21,473 nt of DNA. It comes from an uncultured Lachnospira sp. (GTDB lineage: Bacteria; Bacillota; Clostridia; Lachnospirales; Lachnospiraceae). The number at the start of each line of letters is the position of its first letter. The stretch's first letter is position 1. The translations under genes and the position numbers were made by a program. The notes under the pieces are model-generated. The model was not told the origin of the DNA, made no database searches, and worked only from the letters and a program-made list of their open reading frames with translations. This document shows positions 15,246 to 21,473 of the stretch, piece after piece. Location of the stretch: contig CAMZGB010000011.1 in the NCBI GenBank assembly GCA_947306285.1, positions 1-21,473 of the forward strand. The letters run 5' to 3'.

Positions 15246-17810
15246 TTATATAAGTCTCTTGTTTTCTTTTTTATTTTTTATCTTGATGTTTGGCAATGAT
15301 CTCTTATAGCCCAACTCTCTAGCTCTAGCCTTTATAACTCTACGCTTTGGTTTGTTTTCTTTATCTGTGGTTAGAATAATTGACTCTTCTTTTTCTTTAA
15401 TCATTCTACAGTAGGCAAATACAACGTAAGTTAAATCCTTATTATATTCCTCGTAGAACCACTGATTCATCAATGCGTGGAAGTATTTGTCTCTGACAAC
15501 AAATATTGTGTCTTCTGGATTGCGCTTTGCAACAATCTCATCTACTTCCTCTTTTTCTAGAGGTCTTGCTGGAAAGACTTCTATATTCCACTCTTTATCC
15601 TTGTTGTGGCTGTAGTCTTCTACTTCTAGACCAGTATCTTTATTTTCAAATACATAGTCCACTAGTTTTTCTGTTGCATCTATCGAATCATATGATGTGT
15701 ACTTATCAAAGTATTCTTTTGCGTCGTCATATCTGTATGAAAGGATCTTGCTATCTTTGAATGAATCACACATTTCTTCTATATTATATATCTGTTTAAA
15801 TGGAAGGCTCTTAACGTCGATGTACATTCCCCTATCTTCCATATAATCATCGTAATCATACATAAATAGCACGATAGGTTTCTTCGTGATTGAGTAGTCG
15901 AAGAATATACTTGAATAATCTGTAATAAGAGCATCCGAGCAATTGATAAATTCATACTTTGCAACATCCGCAGGGAAACTATCAATATGCTTAAACTGTG
16001 AGTAGTCGATATCCTCACCAACGTTTGGATGAAGGTTAACAAACATGCATTGGTTATCGCTTAGGCTCTCATCAAACTGCTCCAATATTTCTCTGATAGC
16101 TGTAGTTTTCATAGCGCCATAGCTATTTTTGCCTCTCCATGTAGGCATATAGATAAATACTTCCTTATCTTCTAGGCCAAGCTGTTTCTTTGTCTCTATT
16201 CCTTTTTCTGTGTCACAGAAAATACAGTTTCTTGGATAACCGCTCACAATTGTTTTGTTTGTATACAACTGATTTAAGTTGTAATCTTCCATCATACAGT
16301 CTTTTGTATATCTATTTGGGAACAACAAGTAATCGCTCTGTAAGAAGTTGTGTTGGATATTGGACATTGACTCAATACCCTTCTTCATATTCTTACCCAA
16401 AGTCTTAAGTGGTGTTCCGTGCCATGTATTAATGTAAGTCTGCTCATCTCTAACAATCAAACATTTAGGGAATGAAACATTATTCACCAAATATTTTGCT
16501 GTAGCCAAAAGTTTGTAGTATTTCTTAGATCTAATAACTACTACTTTTACTTTGAGTTTATTTTTCTTTACAAATTCCTTGTTCTTTTCAAGACACAATT
16601 CATCAGATGCTACATAAATCTTGTATTTCTTTTTCTTAAGTAGTTCTAGCATCATACTGTATGGCGAATCAGAAATGTTCTTTCCGTGGAAAGACTCAAT
16701 CAAAACTTTATTCTTACTAACTTTTGTTTTGTCTAATTGACCAACATAGTATCTCTTTAACAAAGCGTTACTTCTCACGAAGTGATATTCGTCATATTCA
16801 GATATTTTCTTAACCCAACTAAATGGAATAATTGCGATAAATAGCCAATACCATTTTCTCTTGTATAGCCATCTTTTCTTAACTCTTCTCTCAGGCAAAG
16901 TGAAACGAGTATAGTTTCCTGAATTTTTTCTCCAATCAGGAAAATGCTTTTTCAATATTTTAAAAGCTTTGTTAACAAACTTAACCTGTTCTTTTCTATC
17001 TTTGTATTTATCGAACTCTACAAATCTGAAATAGATGTGTCTCAAGTTTATAACAACAATCTCGTCTCTAAACTCTTCCATCAATCCCAGTTCTTCCATT
17101 CTCTCATTAAGTAGTTCTATAGATTGCAATATTTTTGTTTTACTAGCATCAAACTGTGCTGTAATAGAACCCTCTCTTTCTACTATATAGTAGTAGAGTT
17201 CCTCGTTTACTTTTGAAACTTTATTTGCGCTAGCAAGCAAAGGATACATTGTACAAATATCTTCGAATAGGTATCCTTTAGGGAATTGTATTTTGGTTCT
17301 CTCTAAGAGATCTCTTTTAACTAATTTATTCCATGCATATGGAGCATTAATCTCTAGTATTTCCTTGCGCTCTTTTGGGTCGAAATCGTAGAACTCCATA
17401 TTGCCCATCTGCGCACTAAGCATAGTCTTTTCTTTTTCGTCCACTTTGAAGTATCCGCAAACGACTATCTCTGCATCTTTTGCTTTGGCTTCGTTGTAGA
17501 GTTTTTCGTACATAGTAACATCTACATAGTCGTCACTATCTACAAAAGCAACATACTCTCCCGTTGCATATGGCATACCGAAGTTTCTGGCATCAGACAA
17601 GCCGCCATTCTCTTTTACAAAACCTCTAACCTTGTCAGGATACATTTTTACATAACGATCAATGATAGCCTGACTGTTATCAGGGCTACCATCATTGACT
17701 ACAATTATTTCAATGTCTTCTAGGGTTTGATTTACCAGTGAATCTAAACATCTCTCGAGCCATTCTTCGACTCCATACACTGGTACAATGACACTTACTT
17801 TCTTGCTCAT
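15246..17810 (-). CDS. GT2 glycosyltransferase fused to CDP-glycerol:polyglycerophosphate transferase (TagF-like)
   Basis: 854-residue two-enzyme protein for a teichoic-acid-like surface polymer. Residues 1 to about 230 form a family-2 glycosyltransferase: VSVIVPVYGVEEWLERCLDS, NDGSPDN, GLSDARNFG and the metal-binding DSDD at 91-94. Residues about 365-725 form a Glyphos_transf domain: WHGTPLKTLGK (463-473, with H464), PTWRGKNSYG, NLHPN (H594) and ITDYSSIFFDYS (629-640). A basic stretch near 307-335 may be a membrane-surface anchor. The last 120 residues or so (from about 735, with FPARPLEKEEVDEIVAKRN and VVFAYCRMI) match nothing I recognise and end in a Lys/Arg-rich tail. Start ATG 17810 overlaps the DUF2304 stop as ATGA. 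Donor (CDP-glycerol or CDP-ribitol) and sugar cannot be told from sequence. Confidence 0.9.
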   Translation of the reverse strand: MSKKVSVIVPVYGVEEWLERCLDSLVNQTLEDIEIIVVNDGSPDNSQAIIDRYVKMYPDKVRGFVKENGGLSDARNFGMPYATGEYVAFVDSDDYVDVTMYEKLYNEAKAKDAEIVVCGYFKVDEKEKTMLSAQMGNMEFYDFDPKERKEILEINAPYAWNKLVKRDLLERTKIQFPKGYLFEDICTMYPLLASANKVSKVNEELYYYIVEREGSITAQFDASKTKILQSIELLNERMEELGLMEEFRDEIVVINLRHIYFRFVEFDKYKDRKEQVKFVNKAFKILKKHFPDWRKNSGNYTRFTLPERRVKKRWLYKRKWYWLFIAIIPFSWVKKISEYDEYHFVRSNALLKRYYVGQLDKTKVSKNKVLIESFHGKNISDSPYSMMLELLKKKKYKIYVASDELCLEKNKEFVKKNKLKVKVVVIRSKKYYKLLATAKYLVNNVSFPKCLIVRDEQTYINTWHGTPLKTLGKNMKKGIESMSNIQHNFLQSDYLLFPNRYTKDCMMEDYNLNQLYTNKTIVSGYPRNCIFCDTEKGIETKKQLGLEDKEVFIYMPTWRGKNSYGAMKTTAIREILEQFDESLSDNQCMFVNLHPNVGEDIDYSQFKHIDSFPADVAKYEFINCSDALITDYSSIFFDYSITKKPIVLFMYDYDDYMEDRGMYIDVKSLPFKQIYNIEEMCDSFKDSKILSYRYDDAKEYFDKYTSYDSIDATEKLVDYVFENKDTGLEVEDYSHNKDKEWNIEVFPARPLEKEEVDEIVAKRNPEDTIFVVRDKYFHALMNQWFYEEYNKDLTYVVFAYCRMIKEKEESIILTTDKENKPKRRVIKARARELGYKRSLPNIKIKNKKENKRLI

Positions 17811-18202
17811 CCTTGCTCCTCAACTTCTTGTGGTTCTTCTTCTTTATCAAAAACCGCTTTTTCTAATTCTCTAATTCTTTTCTCATACAACGCACATTGT
17901 TGTATTAACTGACGATTGCGATCCTTTAAGCCGGACACAATTCCAGTAATTGTAATACATATGATTATTAAAAATAGAATTATTAAAGCGAATATACCGT
18001 TTGTCCACTCAATGATTCCCATTTTGTTAAGAGGAACCTTGATGATTTTTGGGAATATTACAACTATAGTCATAACGATTCCTGTCAAAAGCCATAGCAA
18101 AGTATATTTTAAATTTAAGCTATTCTTTTTCAATAAAACAAAGATAACAACAAAATATAATGCTAATCCCAATAAAAGCGATATTCTTAAAATATCATTC
18201 AT
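17807..18202 (-). CDS. DUF2304 membrane protein
   Basis: 131-residue protein with three to four membrane segments: about 4-24, 32-51 and 68-91. A cytoplasmic helical tail follows, rich in Arg, Glu and Gln (LKDRNRQLIQQCALYEKRIRELE, here split) with coiled-coil character and a very acidic end. DUF2304 genes commonly sit next to a DPM1-like glycosyltransferase, as here, and probably act as its small membrane partner. The start ATG overlaps the stop of that transferase (TAATG), and the end overlaps the GT2/TagF gene (ATGA), so all three are made together. Confidence 0.85.
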   Translation of the reverse strand: MNDILRISLLLGLALYFVVIFVLLKKNSLNLKYTLLWLLTGIVMTIVVIFPKIIKVPLNKMGIIEWTNGIFALIILFLIIICITITGIVSGLKDRNRQLIQQCALYEKRIRELEKAVFDKEEEPQEVEEQG

Positions 18203-18909
18203 TATTTCTTTCCTCCTACTGAAATGGTAAATCGTTTAACTACAATTGAAACCGACACTTTAATCATATACATTAGCGATTTAAAACTCTTGATTGAGCT
18301 CTCACCGCCAATTCTTTCAAGCATCACAACAGGCACTTCCTTTATTCTAGCCTTATTTCTAACACTTGTAATAATTGCTTCTGGCTCAGGATAATCCTGT
18401 GCATACTCTTTAGAGAATAGTTCGTTTAACTTTTTGTTTGTCGCTCTAAAACCACTAGTAACATCATAAACTTTTACTCTGCACATAATTTTAATAAGAA
18501 AGCTTAGGAAGTTTATTCCTGTTCTTCTTAATGCTGAAGATTGAAATCCTTCATTTTCTATAAATCTAGAGCCAACAACCATATCTGCTTCGTCGTTGAT
18601 GATTGGTTCAATCAACTTTGGAATGTAAGCAGGGTCATGTTGTCCATCGCCGTCCACCTGGATAGCAATGTCATAATCATTTTCCACAGCATACACGTAT
18701 CCAGCTTGAACTGCTCCACCTATTCCAAGGTTTACAGGTAGATTAATATAGCTAGCTCTGTCATTTGATAATATTTGTTTTGTGTTGTCCGTCGAACAAT
18801 CATTTACCACCAAATAATCAACATCCACATCGCAGTTCTCAATAGTTTGAATAACTTTCTCGATGTTTTCACTCTCATTATATGCTGGTACTATTACTAG
18901 TATTTTCAC
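18202..18909 (-). CDS. Family-2 glycosyltransferase, DPM1/polyprenyl-phosphate sugar synthase-like
   Basis: 235-residue GT-A enzyme that likely moves a sugar from a nucleotide donor to polyprenyl phosphate on the inner membrane face. Motifs: ILVIVPAYNESENI (3-16), VVNDCSTDNT, NLGIGGAVQAGY, metal-binding DGDGQHD (86-92) and VVGSRF. The short C-terminus (about 205-235) has an amphipathic, basic stretch rather than the two extra membrane segments of GtrB, so DUF2304 next door may supply membrane docking. It starts two bases after the DUF6020-type gene ends and overlaps DUF2304 by one base. Confidence 0.9.
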   Translation of the reverse strand: MKILVIVPAYNESENIEKVIQTIENCDVDVDYLVVNDCSTDNTKQILSNDRASYINLPVNLGIGGAVQAGYVYAVENDYDIAIQVDGDGQHDPAYIPKLIEPIINDEADMVVGSRFIENEGFQSSALRRTGINFLSFLIKIMCRVKVYDVTSGFRATNKKLNELFSKEYAQDYPEPEAIITSVRNKARIKEVPVVMLERIGGESSIKSFKSLMYMIKVSVSIVVKRFTISVGGKK

Positions 18910-18911
18910 AA

Positions 18912-20846
18912 TTATTCCTCCTTGGCGGATTCATCTTTATTGATTGCATATCCTGTAATGACAATAAAAATTGGTACTGTCAAAATAATAGGATAGACGT
19001 ATCTTACCATTGTGTTGGCTGGACCCGCGATAATAGTGAGTAGTACTGCCAACATAGGGATTGTCATCAAAATCATTTTCTTCTTTCTATATCTAAATAG
19101 CGCTGCTATTACTAGGAACAATCCCCAAATATAGAAACCGAGACTCTCTAACATTCCAAGTCCTGGAATCTCTCTAAATATATATGCTATGCTAGTCGCT
19201 TCTCTTCTAATAGTTTCAGTCTTTTCTATGTTCTTAAGTCCGTATGGTTCACCAGTCTTTGCAATTTCATAATATACAAGCCAATTTTGAGCTTGTGGAT
19301 AGAAGTATCCATAGTAGTTACTCATCGTTGCTTGAGTATAAACATCTGGATATTTCTTCAAATATTTAAACCATACTCCCAAATAATCTTTCAAATCTTT
19401 TTTCGATGGTTTCTGTCTCAACTTCGGATTAATTCTGTATGTGCTCTTGACTGGGTCTGACAATTCAGGATTATATCTCTCTGCCAAAACATCATATTTG
19501 ATAACTTTGTCTATGATCTGTTTATCCTTTTCAGTGAATTCGTCGCCATGCTCTTTCACCGTTCTTGCTACTTGCTGGAACGGAATTGAGTACATCTCAA
19601 TTTCACTACCTGGACTTATTTTTAAAGCAGGATATAGTATGTTTGTAATCATCAAAAATACTACAATTGGAACAATCAGTGGAATAACTAATCTCTTGAA
19701 ATACTTTCTAAATGCAATAAGAAGAATAACTGATGTTATAGCCAATACATGCATTCCGTTGTTTCTAAGTATCATGATAATAAACATGACTACTGCTATT
19801 TTAATCAAATTCTTTTTGTTGCTCACATATTTTTCTGGGTCTAATACCAAATCAATAACCATCAGTGTATAAAGCAACATCATAAACGCAAAGTTTGTAT
19901 CCTTCAGGGTACTTCCTGCAAAGTTTGCGTGAATAGGGATTAGTCCGTACATTAATAAAATTACTATTCTAACCCATTTTGCAATTCCTTTTCTTGCTAG
20001 GAATCTGATAGAGTGTGACAAAATAAGTGCAAAGATAACTGCCTGTACTGTCACAAATATAACTAATCCAATATATGGTGAACCTAACATGTTGCCTAAT
20101 TTAACAACTCCAACCGCCAACAAAGTCTGGCACACTGGGTTGTTGTTATTAAGTGTCACCTTTGGATCAATAGGAACAACAATTCTTAAACTGTTTGTGT
20201 TCTTTCCGTAGAAAGTATCTAACATATCAAAGAAGTCATAACTTGTTAGTCCTGGGAATTGTGCAATGAAATATGGAAGCCACATAAGTAGAATAATTAG
20301 CGCTACTATGAATAATGACTTTCTATTATCGCTAAACCACGACTGAACATTGGTATCTTCCTTAATCCATTTAATCTTTCTAAATAAAACAAATGCTCCG
20401 CAAATTGCGAAGTAAAATAAAATGGCATATCCAATAAAGGCCACAGACGCTTTCGCGAAAACTCTAGCGCCTCCAAATATTAAATCCCAGCTGGCTGTCT
20501 TCTTGAATGAAAAACCAAACACTTGAAAAAATGCAAAGAGGGCTGCCAATATAATGGCTGAAATAGATTTCTTGCGCTCGAAATTAAGAACAATATAGAA
20601 AAATACTGTGAGCGCCACAAATAATATGACAGCTTCAAGCGTATATCCATGCATGGACATTTTGAAATCCCACAACAATCTGTAAAATGCTCCAGCATTC
20701 TCAAATTTCATATCTTTAATAATTTTTGCTGTGGAAACTTTGTTTAAAGACAGATGGATAGCTATGTTGGCAATAAATGCAAGCACTGCACTCAGCACCC
20801 ACTGCTTCTTTGAACACATATGTTCTCTAAAATAACTATTCTGCAT
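18912..20846 (-). CDS. Large polytopic membrane protein, DUF6020 type (probable GT-C-like)
   Basis: 644 residues with about twelve or more hydrophobic segments. The first is about 18-33, several follow to about 150, then a run from about 175, and three lie near the C-terminus. A large polar segment (about 430-550, with KVIKYDVLAERYNPELSDPVKS) is probably outside the membrane. An acidic/aromatic loop after the seventh or so segment (FPGLTSYDFFDMLDTFYGK, then NNNNPVCQTLL) resembles the donor-binding loops of GT-C transferases that use lipid-linked sugars. I recognise it as DUF6020-like from layout and from its place beside gtrA and a DPM1-like gene. Catalytic activity is inference. Start ATG 20846 overlaps the gtrA end by 11 bases, and a downstream ATG (residue 10) is possible. 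Confidence 0.75.
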   Translation of the reverse strand: MQNSYFREHMCSKKQWVLSAVLAFIANIAIHLSLNKVSTAKIIKDMKFENAGAFYRLLWDFKMSMHGYTLEAVILFVALTVFFYIVLNFERKKSISAIILAALFAFFQVFGFSFKKTASWDLIFGGARVFAKASVAFIGYAILFYFAICGAFVLFRKIKWIKEDTNVQSWFSDNRKSLFIVALIILLMWLPYFIAQFPGLTSYDFFDMLDTFYGKNTNSLRIVVPIDPKVTLNNNNPVCQTLLAVGVVKLGNMLGSPYIGLVIFVTVQAVIFALILSHSIRFLARKGIAKWVRIVILLMYGLIPIHANFAGSTLKDTNFAFMMLLYTLMVIDLVLDPEKYVSNKKNLIKIAVVMFIIMILRNNGMHVLAITSVILLIAFRKYFKRLVIPLIVPIVVFLMITNILYPALKISPGSEIEMYSIPFQQVARTVKEHGDEFTEKDKQIIDKVIKYDVLAERYNPELSDPVKSTYRINPKLRQKPSKKDLKDYLGVWFKYLKKYPDVYTQATMSNYYGYFYPQAQNWLVYYEIAKTGEPYGLKNIEKTETIRREATSIAYIFREIPGLGMLESLGFYIWGLFLVIAALFRYRKKKMILMTIPMLAVLLTIIAGPANTMVRYVYPIILTVPIFIVITGYAINKDESAKEE

Positions 20847-21327
20847 TCTCTTCTTCCTTATCTGGTTCTTTCTTTTTAAATATAATCAACTTACTGAATA
20901 CATAGTTTAACAATACAACTATAATGCTTACAGTAATTTTGCTGACTGATCCTTTTATTCCAAAGAGCGACTGGTCTAGTCCCCACGCAACAAGAGCAGG
21001 TACACCAAACCACTCTAAAAATCCCGTGGCAAGTCTCGCAGACACAAACATTGATGCCTCTTTTAATACTAACTTTGCCTTCCACGAATAACTTCTAAAT
21101 ACAAATATCTTGTTTGTTACATAAGCAAAAATAACTGCCACTATCCATGAAACTACATTCGCAACAAGGATATCTAAGTCCAACCCAAAGATTTTTGCAT
21201 GTGTATTCATAATTAGGGCGAGCAAACTATAGCTCCCCCAGTTTACAACTGTGGTGGCTGCACCCATAATTAGATACATTATTATTTCTCTTATCTGTTC
21301 TTTATTTTCAATCAGCTTTTCTTTCAT
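20836..21327 (-). CDS. GtrA-family membrane protein
   Basis: 163 residues with four membrane segments (about 15-35, 50-72, 95-115 and 128-150) and the GtrA pattern: YLIMGAATTVVNWGSYSLL near the start, VSWIVAVIFAYVTNKIFVFRS in the middle and LLNYVFSKLIIFKK near the end. GtrA proteins are thought to flip polyprenyl-phosphate-linked sugars across the membrane, and they sit with a DPM1/GtrB-like enzyme and a GT-C-type transferase, all present here. The ATG overlaps the pgi stop as TAATG. The C-terminus is highly charged. Confidence 0.92.
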   Translation of the reverse strand: MKEKLIENKEQIREIIMYLIMGAATTVVNWGSYSLLALIMNTHAKIFGLDLDILVANVVSWIVAVIFAYVTNKIFVFRSYSWKAKLVLKEASMFVSARLATGFLEWFGVPALVAWGLDQSLFGIKGSVSKITVSIIVVLLNYVFSKLIIFKKKEPDKEEENAE

Positions 21328-21473
21328 TATAGTCTCTTTAGTAATTCCTCAGTCTTATCTTCAAATCCAGGTTTTCCAAGTAGTGCAAACATATTTGCTT
21401 TGTAGCTCTCAACACCTGGTTGATTAAATGGATTTACACCAAGCATATATCCACTAACACCACAAGCAAATTC
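21327..21473 (-). CDS. pgi: Glucose-6-phosphate isomerase, C-terminal 48 residues (5' part outside window)
   Basis: The visible frame starts EFACGVSGYMLGVNPFNQPG and continues VESYKANMFALLGKPGF. NPFNQPGVESYK is the C-terminal phosphoglucose isomerase signature, with the lysine expected to be the active-site residue. It interconverts glucose-6-P and fructose-6-P. The stop TAA overlaps the ATG of gtrA, an arrangement that links sugar-phosphate supply to the glycan cassette. The rest lies beyond 21473. Confidence 0.93.
   Translation of the reverse strand, partial: EFACGVSGYMLGVNPFNQPGVESYKANMFALLGKPGFEDKTEELLKRL

Overview
The window is AT-rich, densely packed bacterial DNA with strong AGGAGG-type ribosome binding sites, intrinsic terminators with T-tracts, and Firmicutes gene neighbourhoods: gdpP-rplI-dnaB, lgt with the GRIGCFFAGCCYGRP motif, yhaM and mutS2. 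DUF2304 and DUF6020-type cell-surface genes and the BIG2/Thr-rich exported protein point to a Clostridia member, most likely Lachnospiraceae. This assignment is inference from gene content, not a database match. No tRNA, rRNA, CRISPR array, insertion sequence or prophage was found. The gene complement is mostly core chromosome.

Layout. (1) 1-2340, minus: a promoter, a possible 50-residue membrane microprotein, a TetR regulator and an asparagine-synthetase homologue that runs off the left edge. The synthetase starts downstream of where the usual catalytic Cys2 would be. (2) 2341-6605, minus: yhaM, terminator, lgt, rlmD and an exported BIG2/Thr-Glu-rich protein, closed by a strong terminator at 2341-2374. 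(3) 6606-6691: a divergent promoter region between yhaM and mutS2 with a shared palindromic -10 element. (4) 6692-10918, plus: mutS2, then an OmpR-type response regulator and its histidine kinase. (5) 10919-11310: a nested, imperfect inverted repeat of about 130 bp, then a 57-residue 2[4Fe-4S] ferredoxin gene whose predicted promoter lies in the right arm of the repeat, then a bidirectional terminator. (6) 11315-21473, minus: a nearly gapless run of pgi (partial), gtrA, a large DUF6020-type membrane protein, a DPM1-like glycosyltransferase, DUF2304, a GT2/TagF-like fusion, gdpP, rplI and dnaB.

How the genes work together. Region 6 joins a cell-envelope glycan cassette (lipid-linked sugar donor synthesis, translocation, polyol-phosphate polymerisation) to the c-di-AMP phosphodiesterase GdpP, ribosomal protein L9 and the replicative helicase. 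Spacing suggests one long transcript or overlapping transcripts. Region 2 combines RNA decay (YhaM), lipoprotein maturation (Lgt), rRNA methylation (RlmD) and an exported protein. Region 4 combines MutS2 with a signalling pair.

Most worth a second look: the nested inverted repeat before the ferredoxin gene, the asparagine synthetase without a glutaminase nucleophile together with the microprotein, the duplicated C-terminal module of the exported protein, and the envelope glycan cassette. I did not find a clear, wholly new multi-gene system.
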